Shown here: in pieces, positions 56,168-64,000 of the stretch | Position numbering within the stretch: position 1 is the stretch's first letter | How the letters are laid out: every line of letters starts with the position of its first letter | DNA from: Cupriavidus taiwanensis | GTDB lineage: Bacteria > Pseudomonadota > Gammaproteobacteria > Burkholderiales > Burkholderiaceae | Direction: 5' to 3' | NCBI RefSeq assembly: GCF_900250115.1 | Contig: NZ_LT984803.1 | Location: forward strand, 2,011,583 to 2,075,582 | DNA length: 64,000 nucleotides | Program-made: the position numbers and the translations under genes | Notes under the pieces: generated by a model | What the model was told of the DNA's origin: nothing | Seen by the model: only the letters and a program-made list of their open reading frames with translations | Databases searched by the model: none

Positions 56168-58762
56168 TCAGCGCTTGCGCGGCGTGCGCTTGGCGGCGGT
56201 CTTGCCCGCCGGCTTGGGCGCGTGCGCCTTGGAGGCCGGCTTGCGCGGCTTTTCCAGGTGCGCGGGCTTGGGCTTGGCCGCGCGCTTGCCCGGCTTGCCG
56301 GTCTTCAGATGCGGCTTGAGCGGCGTGATCACCGCCTCGAACACCGGTTGCTCTTCGATCACGCGGTCCAGCGTCTCGTCGAACGACTCTTCCGGCTTGG
56401 ACGAGCCACCCAGCAGCGCCGCCAGCTGGCGGCCCTTCTTGCGCGCCGGCACCGCGTGCGCGGCCGGCACGCGCGGCTGGGTCTCGGCGCCCGTCACGCG
56501 CGCGCGCAGGGTCTTCGCCGACGGCTCCTGCACCAGGCGGAAATCGATCTTGCGCGCGTCCAGGTCGACGCGCGACACCTGCACGCGCACGCGATCGGTA
56601 AGCCGGTAGCGGATGCCGGTGCGCTCTCCGCGCAGCTCGTTGCGGGCTTCGTCGTACTGGAAGTAGTCGCTGCCCAGCTCGGTCACGTGGACCAGGCCCT
56701 CCACGTACAGCTCGTCGAGCTGCACGAAGATGCCGAACGAGGTCACGGCGCTGACGGTGCCTGCATAGTCGCTGCCCAGCTTGTCGCGCATGAAGTAGCA
56801 CTTGAGCCAGGCCTCGACATCGCGCGAGGCCTCGTCGGCGCGGCGCTCGTTGGCCGAGCAGTGCAGGCCCAGCTCGTCCCAGATGGCCTCGTTGCGGCGC
56901 GCGCGCGCTGCGGTCAGCTCGGCCTTCTGCTCGGCGTCCCTGGCCTGCAGCCGGCGTGCCTTCGGCGAGATCGCCGTGTTCAGCTCGGTGCCGTGGGCAA
57001 AGGCCGGCTGGTACTTGGTGTGCGCCAGCACCGCCTTGATCGCGCGATGCACCAGCAGGTCGGGGTAGCGGCGGATCGGGCTGGTGAAGTGCGCGTAGGC
57101 CTCGTACGCCAGGCCGAAGTGGCCGATATTGTCGGGGCTGTACACCGCCTGCTGCATCGAGCGCAGCAGCATGGTCTGCAGCATCGGCGCGTCCGGACGG
57201 GACTTGATCTTGTCCATCACCTCGGCGTAATCGGACGCCTGTGGCTTGTCGCCGCCGCCCAGCGACAGGCCGGCGGTACGCAGGAAGTCGCGCAGGTTCT
57301 TCAGCTTCTCGTCGCTGGGGCCGGCGTGGATGCGGTACAGCGCCGGGTGCTTGAAGCGTTCGAGGAAATCGGCCGCGCACACGTTGGCGGTCAGCATGCA
57401 TTCCTCGATCAGCCGGTGCGCGTCGTTGCGCGTGCGCGGCAGGATCTGCTCGATCTTGCCCTGCGCGTTGCAGACGATATAGGTCTCGGTGGTGTCGAAG
57501 TCGATCGCGCCGCGCGCGCGCCGCGCCTTGAGCAGGACCTGGAACAGCTCGTACAGGTTCTGCAGGTGCGGCACCAGCTCGCTGCGCTTGTGCGCCTCCG
57601 GGCCCTTGGTGTTGGACAGCACCGCCCAGACCTCGTTATAGGTCAGCCGCGCCGTCGAATGCATCACCGCCGGGTAGAACTGGTAGCCCTTCAGCTCGCC
57701 CTTGGCGGTGATCACGGCATCGCACACCATGCACAGCCGGTCCACCTGCGGATTGAGCGAGCACAGTCCGTTGGAAAGCTTCTCCGGCAGCATCGGGATC
57801 ACGCGCCGCGGGAAATACACCGAGGTGGCGCGGTCGAGCGCGTCGGCATCGAGCGGCGTGCCCGGACGCACGTAGTGCGACACGTCGGCGATCGCCACGA
57901 TCAGGCGCCAGCCCTTGGCGCGGCCGATCTTGACCGGCTCGCAATAGACCGCGTCGTCGAAGTCGCGCGCGTCTTCGCCGTCGATGGTGACCAGCGGGAT
58001 GTCGCGCAGGTCGATGCGGTGGTCCAGGTCGGCCTGGCGCACCTCATCGGGCAGCCCCGCGGCTTCCTGGGCGGCGGCCGGCGAAAACTGGTGCGGCACG
58101 CCGTACTTGCGCACCGCGATCTCGATTTCCATGCCGGGATCGTCGATTTCGCCCAGCACTTCCACCACGCGGCCCACCGGCTGCACATAGCGGTCCGGGA
58201 ATTCGGTCAGTTCGACGCTGACCACCTGCCCCACCCGCGCCTTCCCCTGCGCCTTGGGCGGGATCAGGATGTCCTGGCTGATGCGCTTGTCTTCGGGCGC
58301 GACCACCAGCACGCCGCCCTCGCTGAGCAGACGGCCGATGACGAAGCGGTTGGCGCGCTCGATGATCTCGACGATCTGGCCCTCGGGGCGCCCGCGCCGG
58401 TCGTAGCCCACCACGCGCACCTGGGCGCGGTCGTTGTGCATGGCCTTCTGCAGCTCGCGCTCGGGCAGGAAGATATCGTCCTCGCCGTCGTCGCGGATCA
58501 GGAAGCCGAAGCCGTCGCGATGGCCCTGTACCCGGCCGGTGACGAAGTTGGGCTGGTGCGCGAGCTCATAGCGGCCCTTGCGGTTGAGCTCGATCTGGCC
58601 GTCGCGCTCCATCGCCGCCAGGCGCTTCTGGAAGCCGTCATGCTCCTTGCGCGTGACCGCCAGCGCCTTGGCGATATCGCCTGCCGACTGGGGGGATCCC
58701 GACGTTCTCAGCACGCCCAGGATTTCTTCCCGGCTCGGGATCGGATAGTTATTCTGATTCAA
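56168..58762 (-). CDS. rnr: Ribonuclease R
   Basis: RNase R is a 3'-5' exoribonuclease that degrades structured RNA. From a TTG codon at 58762 the product has 864 residues and begins (M)[17 protein letters not shown], a typical family N-terminus. Cold-shock domains, the RNB catalytic domain ([18 protein letters not shown] with Asp ligands), an S1 domain and a Lys/Pro-rich C-terminal tail follow. The only upstream ATG lies in the tRNA gene, so it is unlikely. The start region overlaps the divergent tRNA-Leu promoter. Confidence 0.95.
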   Translation of the reverse strand: MNQNNYPIPSREEILGVLRTSGSPQSAGDIAKALAVTRKEHDGFQKRLAAMERDGQIELNRKGRYELAHQPNFVTGRVQGHRDGFGFLIRDDGEDDIFLPERELQKAMHNDRAQVRVVGYDRRGRPEGQIVEIIERANRFVIGRLLSEGGVLVVAPEDKRISQDILIPPKAQGKARVGQVVSVELTEFPDRYVQPVGRVVEVLGEIDDPGMEIEIAVRKYGVPHQFSPAAAQEAAGLPDEVRQADLDHRIDLRDIPLVTIDGEDARDFDDAVYCEPVKIGRAKGWRLIVAIADVSHYVRPGTPLDADALDRATSVYFPRRVIPMLPEKLSNGLCSLNPQVDRLCMVCDAVITAKGELKGYQFYPAVMHSTARLTYNEVWAVLSNTKGPEAHKRSELVPHLQNLYELFQVLLKARRARGAIDFDTTETYIVCNAQGKIEQILPRTRNDAHRLIEECMLTANVCAADFLERFKHPALYRIHAGPSDEKLKNLRDFLRTAGLSLGGGDKPQASDYAEVMDKIKSRPDAPMLQTMLLRSMQQAVYSPDNIGHFGLAYEAYAHFTSPIRRYPDLLVHRAIKAVLAHTKYQPAFAHGTELNTAISPKARRLQARDAEQKAELTAARARRNEAIWDELGLHCSANERRADEASRDVEAWLKCYFMRDKLGSDYAGTVSAVTSFGIFVQLDELYVEGLVHVTELGSDYFQYDEARNELRGERTGIRYRLTDRVRVQVSRVDLDARKIDFRLVQEPSAKTLRARVTGAETQPRVPAAHAVPARKKGRQLAALLGGSSKPEESFDETLDRVIEEQPVFEAVITPLKPHLKTGKPGKRAAKPKPAHLEKPRKPASKAHAPKPAGKTAAKRTPRKR

Positions 58763-58779
58763 TTTTTTCTGGAAACTAT

Positions 58780-58807
58780 TTGACAAAATTCTCGCGCTCT
58801 CTATAAT
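58780..58807 (+). promoter_or_regulatory. Consensus promoter of tRNA-Leu
   Basis: TTGACA (58780-58785), 16 bases, then TATAAT (58802-58807): a fully consensus sigma-70 promoter. The transcript would start near 58814, 19 bases before the mature tRNA. It lies just upstream of, and divergent from, the rnr start. Confidence 0.9.
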
Positions 58808-58832
58808 GAGCGCTTCGGTTGTTTCGACACCT

Positions 58833-58919
58833 GCCCAGGTGGCGGAATTGGTAGACGCACTAGGTTCAGGTCCTAGCGGTGGCAACACTGTGGAGGTTCG
58901 AGTCCTCTCCTGGGCACCA
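58833..58919 (+). tRNA. tRNA-Leu (anticodon CAG)
   Basis: An 87-base leucine tRNA with encoded CCA. The acceptor stem is GCCCAGG (58833-58839) with CCTGGGC (58909-58915). The anticodon loop TTCAGGT between CTAGG and CCTAG gives anticodon CAG, which reads CUG. The long variable arm (CGGTGGCAACACTG region) is typical of tRNA-Leu. Confidence 0.98.
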
Positions 58920-58926
58920 CAATACT

Positions 58927-58955
58927 AAAAAGGTCTGCGCATGCAGACCTTTTTT
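58927..58955 (+). terminator. Intrinsic terminator of tRNA-Leu
   Basis: AGGTCTGC-GCAT-GCAGACCT followed by TTTTT, preceded by A residues that extend the stem. It ends the tRNA-Leu transcript just before the tRNA-like element. Confidence 0.9.
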
Positions 58956-58962
58956 CATTTCT

Positions 58963-59069
58963 GCCCAGGAAGAAAAGCGCTTGAGCGCTTTTCGCGAGGA
59001 CGAGAAAGGCTGCGCTTGCAAGCGCAGCCGGGGTCGCGCCTGCGTGACCGAGTCCTCTCCTGGGCACCA
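58963..59069 (+). ncRNA. tRNA-like structured element (truncated or rebuilt tRNA-Leu copy)
   Basis: The 107 bases start with the tRNA-Leu acceptor arm GCCCAGG (with the same CT before it) and end with a 21-base exact copy of the tRNA 3' end (59049-59069), including CCA. The interior is unrelated to tRNA-Leu. It holds three strong hairpins (58972-58993, 59008-59029, 59032-59049) and an inner stem GAGGAC/GTCCTC. The outer stem GCCCAGG/CCTGGGC is intact. Its own terminator follows at 59079-59120. It may be a decayed tRNA copy, an attachment-site duplication or an RNA gene; expression is not shown. Confidence 0.5.
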
Positions 59070-59078
59070 GATCACCGG

Positions 59079-59120
59079 AAAACCCGCAGCGCTTTCGAGC
59101 CCCGCGGGTTTTTTGTTTTT
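59079..59120 (+). terminator. Intrinsic terminator after the tRNA-like element
   Basis: AAAACCCGC pairs with GCGGGTTTT across a 16-base loop, followed by TTGTTTTT. It is ten bases beyond the end of the tRNA-like element. Confidence 0.75.
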
Positions 59121-59360
59121 GACGCCTGTTTCGCGCATCAGATCCGGCAACTTGCACTCCTTGCTTGGCGGCACTGCCGCGATGTCATTACCTGCGAGCG
59201 TACGGGTTTTTTCCCGTCCGTGAAACCGCGCACCGTGCCCCGCGCGGCAGCCGCACCACAAGGTTACGGCAATGTCGGGGAGTGTAACAGCTTCAGTGGC
59301 GATTCCGGCATTCCGGCGGCCCGCGCAAACCATTTCCCCACCACCACCACACCCCGACGC
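59121..59360. other. Intergenic stretch before the Rrf2 gene
   Basis: No gene is recognised. A small inverted repeat ACGGG-TTTTTT-CCCGT lies near 59201-59216. The rest is AT-richer than average without clear motifs, up to the Rrf2 promoter. Confidence 0.4.
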
Positions 59361-59400
59361 TTGACGGTACCCCAATGTGTAACTATCATGGTTTCACATT
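59361..59400 (+). promoter_or_regulatory. Promoter and operator of the Rrf2 gene
   Basis: TTGACG (59361-59366), 17 bases, TATCAT (59384-59389). The dyad AATGTGTAAC-N7-GTTTCACATT (59374-59400) covers the -10 element. Half-sites agree at 9 of 10 positions. A related dyad precedes the next gene, so this is probably the Rrf2 protein's own operator. Confidence 0.7.
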
Positions 59401-59412
59401 GCAGCTGACACC

Positions 59413-59847
59413 ATGAGTACAAGCAGCCGGTTTGCCGTCGCCGTCCATATCCTCACCCTGCTGGCCAGTTCCGCCGAACCGGTGCCGTCGTCGCTGATTG
59501 CCGGCAGCGTCGGCACCAACCCGGCGCTGATCCGGCGCCTGGTCGGCCAGTTGGCGGAAGCGGGCCTGGTGGCCACCACCATGGGCAGCACCGGCGGCGC
59601 TACGCTGGCGCGCGCGGCCGCGTCGATCACGCTGCTGGAGGTGTTCCGCGTGGTCGAAACCACCGCGCTGATCACGCTGCACCAGAGTGCGCCCAATCCG
59701 GCCTGCATGGTCGGGCGCGAGATCACCGGTGCGCTGCGCAAGGTGGCCGACCGCGCGCAGGCGGCCATGGATGAGACCCTGGCCAGCATCACCATCGCCA
59801 GCATGCTGGCCGATGTCGAGCGCGGCAGCCAGCGCCGCAAGCGCTGA
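59413..59847 (+). CDS. Rrf2-family transcriptional regulator (YwnA-like)
   Basis: The 144-residue protein begins MSTSSRFAVAVHILTLLASS, the Rrf2 winged-helix N-terminus, followed by the recognition region SVGTNPALIRRLVGQLAEAG. It has a single Cys (PACMVGREI), so it lacks the three-Cys set of Fe-S-binding IscR/NsrR types. It is closest in organisation to the B. subtilis YwnA-YwnB pair. An NAD(P)-binding protein follows 65 bases later. A shared dyad before both genes points to auto- and co-regulation. Confidence 0.88.
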   Translation: MSTSSRFAVAVHILTLLASSAEPVPSSLIAGSVGTNPALIRRLVGQLAEAGLVATTMGSTGGATLARAAASITLLEVFRVVETTALITLHQSAPNPACMVGREITGALRKVADRAQAAMDETLASITIASMLADVERGSQRRKR

Positions 59848-59860
59848 TTTTTTTTACCCC

Positions 59861-59887
59861 GATGTGTAACCACATCAGTTTCATATC
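59861..59887 (+). promoter_or_regulatory. Second copy of the Rrf2-type operator
   Basis: GATGTGTAAC-N7-GTTTCATATC has the same half-site and 7-base spacer as the dyad at 59374-59400. It lies 26 bases upstream of the NAD(P)-binding protein gene, just after the Rrf2 gene stop. Confidence 0.65.
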
Positions 59888-59912
59888 CAACTGACTGAAC
59901 CAAGGAGTGACC

Positions 59913-60524
59913 ATGAACATCGCCATCATTGGAGCCAGCGGCCGCGTTGGCACGCGCCTGACCGCCGAAGCCGTGCGCCGCGGCCACCACGTAACCGCCA
60001 TCGCGCGGCAGGCCAGCCGTTTGCCCGCGCGCGCCGGCGTGACCAGCAAGGACGTGGATGCGACCGACAGCACGGCACTGAGCACCGCCCTCACCGGCCA
60101 TGATGTGGTCATCAGCACTGCGCGCTTCGCCCAGCTGAACGCGCAGCAGGTGACCACGGCGGTGCGCCAGGCGGGCGTGCCGCGGCTGCTGGTGGTGGGC
60201 GGTGCCGGCAGCCTCCATGTCGGGCCGGGCGTGCAACTGGTCGACACCCCGAACTTTCCCGACGCCTACAAGGCCGAGGCGCTGGCCGGCCGCGACTTCC
60301 TGAACGCGCTGCGCGGCGAGCAGCAGATCGACTGGACCTTCCTGTCGCCGTCCGCGCTGTTCGAGCCGGGCGAGCGCACCGGCCATTTCCGCATTGGCAA
60401 GGAAGACCTGCTGAGCGACGCAGCAGGCAAGAGCTGGATCTCGATGGAGGACTATGCCATCGCCATGCTCGATGAAATCGAGCAGCCGGCGCATTCGCGC
60501 CAGCGCTTCACGGTAGGCTACTGA
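59913..60524 (+). CDS. NAD(P)-binding (NmrA/YwnB-like) protein
   Basis: The 203-residue protein begins MNIAIIGASGRVGTRLTAEA, a Rossmann-fold dinucleotide motif. It resembles the NAD(P)H-binding YwnB-like group (atypical short-chain dehydrogenases). The usual Tyr-x3-Lys catalytic pair is not evident, so it may be a sensor or reductase of unknown substrate. AAGGAG five bases before the ATG at 59913 settles the start over the GTG at 59907. It is likely repressed by the upstream Rrf2 protein. Confidence 0.88.
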   Translation: MNIAIIGASGRVGTRLTAEAVRRGHHVTAIARQASRLPARAGVTSKDVDATDSTALSTALTGHDVVISTARFAQLNAQQVTTAVRQAGVPRLLVVGGAGSLHVGPGVQLVDTPNFPDAYKAEALAGRDFLNALRGEQQIDWTFLSPSALFEPGERTGHFRIGKEDLLSDAAGKSWISMEDYAIAMLDEIEQPAHSRQRFTVGY

Positions 60525-60575
60525 GCCCGACCGCGCCGAGCCCGCCGGCATGGCAGTCCCGGCCGGCCGCCGCGC

Positions 60576-61145
60576 TCAGTCGCGCGCGCCGTCGTCCAGC
60601 AGGCTGGCGCGCTTGCCACGCTTGAGCCATGCGGCGAGGTTGTGCGGACGCAGCGTGTCGTACTCTTCGAACGGCTGGTGGATCCAGGGGTTCGACTCGA
60701 GAAAGGTGACGTGGTAGTCCGGCTCCACCTTGGAGCAGGCCTTGTACCACAGCACCGCCGAGCGCACTTCGGTCACCGCCGGATAGCGCTCCTTGAGGTG
60801 ACGGCCCACGCGCTCCAGCGTGATGCCCGAGTCCACCAGGTCGTCGACCAGCAGGATCTTGCCGCTCAGCTCGCCACGGGTCATGGTGATGTACTGCGCG
60901 ATGTCGAGATCGCCCTGCTGCGTGCCGGCGGCTTCGCGATAGCTGCTGGTCGCCAGGATGGCCAGCGGCACGTCGAAGATGCGCGACATCTGGTCGCCCA
61001 CGCGCAGCCCGCCGCGCGCGAGGCACAGGATCTTGTCGAACTTCCAGCCCGACTCATGCACGTTCAGCGACAGGCGTGCGATCAGGCGATGGTATTCGTC
61101 CCAGGAGACCCACAGGTTCTCGTCATCGTTGGTAGGCAGATTCAT
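60576..61145 (-). CDS. Phosphoribosyltransferase family protein
   Basis: The 189-residue product has the PRPP-binding motif ILLVDDLVDSGITLERV and an upstream KILCLARGGLRVGDQMSRIF loop, as in xanthine/hypoxanthine-guanine phosphoribosyltransferases. It follows purA on the same strand, so it probably serves purine salvage; the exact base is not clear. An ATG at 61145 is chosen; a longer frame to 61214 crosses a hairpin and is not supported. Confidence 0.85.
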   Translation of the reverse strand: MNLPTNDDENLWVSWDEYHRLIARLSLNVHESGWKFDKILCLARGGLRVGDQMSRIFDVPLAILATSSYREAAGTQQGDLDIAQYITMTRGELSGKILLVDDLVDSGITLERVGRHLKERYPAVTEVRSAVLWYKACSKVEPDYHVTFLESNPWIHQPFEEYDTLRPHNLAAWLKRGKRASLLDDGARD

Positions 61146-61188
61146 CGTTTTGCTCGTGGTATCGTGCGGTCGGTTGACCGATATGGCT

Positions 61189-61208
61189 CGGCCCGCTTGC
61201 GCGGGCCG
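61189..61208 (-). repeat. Hairpin between purA and the phosphoribosyltransferase gene
   Basis: CGGCCCGC and GCGGGCCG form an eight-base stem with a four-base loop. No U-run follows on the minus strand, so it may affect mRNA processing rather than end transcription. Confidence 0.5.
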
Positions 61209-61269
61209 ATTCATTTTCTGGCAGGCCGCGGCGCTCGTGGCGCGGCGGCCCCGCGGTACTGGCAGGCGC

Positions 61270-62628
<1,359 letters not shown>

Positions 62629-62695
62629 TTAAAAACGTATTCTACTCTTGTTGCCGGACGATTCCGGGTTTTTGGACCGCCGCGGCGTCAATGCG

Positions 62696-63847
62696 TCAGC
62701 GCGGCACCACGGCCCAGCCGGCATCCTTGCGCACCAGTTGCCGGTCGCAATTGAATTCATCGAGTTCATGGGTGTGGCCGGGCAGCGACTGGATCACGAT
62801 CTCGCCCGAAGCACGCAGCGCGGCAATCGCCGCACGAAGTGCCGGATCCGCATCCCACGGGGCAAAAACTGCCAGCGCCCGCACCTCGATGGGTGACAGC
62901 GACGCCACTTCACGCAGGTCCAGCGAGAAACCCGTCGCCGGACGCGCGCGGCCGAAGGCCTCGCCCACCTTGTCGTAGCGGCCGCCCCTCGCCACGTAGT
63001 TGGGCAGGCCGGCCACGTAGGCCGCGAACATCACGCCGCTGTGGTAGTGGTAGCCGCGCAGGTCCGACAGGTCGATATTGACGCTGGCGCCGCGCACCTG
63101 CACCGCCAGCGCCGCCAGCTCATCCAGCGCGCGGCCGATGGCGGGGCTGGCCGGCAGCGTGGCGCGGGCGCGCTCGATCACCTCCACGCCGCCGTACAGC
63201 GTCGGCAGCGCCTGCAGCGCTTCGCGCTCGGTCTGCGGCATGCCCCCGGTGAGTTCACGCAGGGCGGGCACATCCTTGGTTTCCAGCGCGGCGAACAACG
63301 CGTCCTCGATCTTGCGGATCGACGGCAGGCCGGCCAGCAACGCTTCGAGGATGCCGGCATGGCACAGGTCGATACGGATCTCCGACAGCCCCGCCGCCGT
63401 CAGCGCGGCCAGCATCAGCTCCTGGATCTCGACGTCGGCTTCCAGGCCGGCATGGCCGTAGATCTCGGCACCGATCTGGATCGGTTCACGGGTGGCGTGG
63501 AACCCCGCCGGACGCGCGTGCAGCACGTTGCCCGCGTAGCACAACCGGGTCACGCCCGGCCGGTTCAGCAGGTGCGCATCGATGCGCGCCACCTGCGGCG
63601 TGATATCGGCGCGCAGCCCCATGGTGCGGCCCGACAGCTGGTCGACCAGCTTGAGCGTGCGCAGGTCGAGGTCGTGGCCGGTGCCGGTCAGCAGCGACTC
63701 GAGGTATTCCAGCATCGGCGGCATGACCAGCTCGTAGCCGTAGGTGCGGAACAGGTCCAGCATGCGGCGGCGCAGCTCTTCGATCTTGCGCGCTTCCGAC
63801 GGCAGCACGTCGGCAATGTTTTCTGGCAGCAGCCAATGGTTGGACAT
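62696..63847 (-). CDS. hisZ: ATP phosphoribosyltransferase regulatory subunit HisZ
   Basis: HisZ is a catalytically inactive histidyl-tRNA synthetase-like protein that activates the short-form HisG. The 383-residue product starts [20 protein letters not shown]; the start is chosen over an upstream ATG seven codons earlier because GAAGAGA sits properly before it. Class II synthetase-like motifs are visible ([17 protein letters not shown]). HisG is not in this window. It heads the hisZ-purA pair. Confidence 0.97.
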   Translation of the reverse strand: MSNHWLLPENIADVLPSEARKIEELRRRMLDLFRTYGYELVMPPMLEYLESLLTGTGHDLDLRTLKLVDQLSGRTMGLRADITPQVARIDAHLLNRPGVTRLCYAGNVLHARPAGFHATREPIQIGAEIYGHAGLEADVEIQELMLAALTAAGLSEIRIDLCHAGILEALLAGLPSIRKIEDALFAALETKDVPALRELTGGMPQTEREALQALPTLYGGVEVIERARATLPASPAIGRALDELAALAVQVRGASVNIDLSDLRGYHYHSGVMFAAYVAGLPNYVARGGRYDKVGEAFGRARPATGFSLDLREVASLSPIEVRALAVFAPWDADPALRAAIAALRASGEIVIQSLPGHTHELDEFNCDRQLVRKDAGWAVVPR

Positions 63848-63974
63848 GGTGAATCTCTTCTCAGTCATTCAGTTGCCTGCCGGCGCAGCGCCTGCAGGGA
63901 CCGGGCCTGGCCCGGCAAAACCAGATGCGGGCACGGCGCGCCCGCGCCATCACTCCGCCGCGATGGCTCCAGCC

Positions 63975-64000
63975 GGACAAAACCCCGGCAAGCCGGGGTT
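63975..64000 (-). terminator. Intrinsic terminator upstream of hisZ
   Basis: On the minus strand AACCCCGGC-TT-GCCGGGGTT is followed by TTG. It probably ends the gene beyond the right edge of the window (hflC or a neighbour in related genomes; inferred). Confidence 0.7.

Larger units (their letters stand above)
58899..59069 (+). repeat. 21-base direct repeat of the tRNA-Leu 3' end
   Basis: Positions 58899-58919 and 59049-59069 are identical (T-arm 3' side, acceptor strand and CCA). The copies are 150 bases apart. Such 3' repeats are typical of integrase attachment sites, but here no integrase gene or element lies between them. Confidence 0.85.

Noticed and set aside
55347..57401. Very long rlmB frame extending through the end of rnr
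   Set aside because: The upstream part is an Arg/Gly-rich shadow of rnr; the RlmB homology starts at the ATG at 56090.
58972..59049. Closely spaced palindromes after tRNA-Leu as a CRISPR array
   Set aside because: The hairpins differ in sequence and there are no repeats of constant length with unique spacers.
59201..59216. ACGGG-TTTTTT-CCCGT as a terminator
   Set aside because: Stem of five pairs only, no U-run after it and no transcript known to end there.

Overview
The window is GC-rich, densely coding chromosomal DNA. Gene content and order (rimP-nusA-infB-rbfA-truB, ccoNOQPG with ccoI/ccoS and fnr, odhA-odhB-odhL, ugpBAECQ, glnA-ntrB-ntrC, hisZ-purA) point to a betaproteobacterium of the Burkholderiaceae, most likely Cupriavidus or a close relative such as Ralstonia. 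This placement rests on gene order and protein character, not on a database search. I see no prophage, insertion sequence, CRISPR array or rRNA. One tRNA gene is present, followed by an unusual tRNA-like element.

Layout. 1-2.6 kb (+): the 3' part of a DUF1177 gene, an overlapping AroM-family gene and a Bug/TctC-type periplasmic binding protein. 2.65-12.1 kb (-): a translation and RNA-processing block (scpB, rluB, then rimP-nusA-infB-rbfA-truB). A consensus promoter and an intrinsic terminator both lie upstream of rimP. 12.1-22.5 kb: microaerobic respiration, with a SafE-like membrane protein, fnr, the cbb3 oxidase structural genes (ccoN, O, Q, P), the assembly genes ccoG, a short FixH-like gene and a small unnamed membrane gene, plus ccoS and the copper ATPase ccoI. 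Perfect FNR boxes (TTGAT-N4-ATCAA) precede ccoN and ccoI, so the local Fnr very probably controls its neighbours. 22.5-29.4 kb (-): zapE and the 2-oxoglutarate dehydrogenase genes. 29.7-34.8 kb (-): glycerol-3-phosphate uptake (ugp) with glycerophosphodiesterase, preceded by a Pho-box-like sequence. 35-41 kb: a HAD phosphatase, then glnA, a DUF4124 gene and ntrB-ntrC. glnA has a sigma-54 promoter and two upstream NtrC-type boxes.

41.3-46.6 kb: rhodanese, a molybdopterin-binding-domain protein, an EI24/CysZ-like membrane protein, a sterol-desaturase-family protein, a secreted polysaccharide deacetylase and a YVTN beta-propeller protein. 46.7-56.1 kb: hrpA and argA diverge from a 23-bp gap that holds overlapping -10 elements. 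They are followed by an Fe-trafficking protein (YggX family), rpiA, tal, a sirtuin and rlmB. 56.2-59.4 kb: rnr, tRNA-Leu(CAG) with its own consensus promoter and terminator, then a 107-nt structured element that shares the acceptor-stem ends of the tRNA and has its own terminator. 59.4-60.5 kb: an Rrf2 regulator and an NAD(P)-binding protein, each preceded by the same long dyad. 60.6-63.85 kb (-): a phosphoribosyltransferase, purA and hisZ.

Most of the window is conserved housekeeping sequence. The more unusual signals are the tRNA-like element after tRNA-Leu, the overlapping hrpA/argA promoters that may give leaderless mRNAs, the possible attenuator ahead of rimP-nusA-infB, the duplicated Rrf2 operator, and the DUF1177-AroM gene pair of unknown function.
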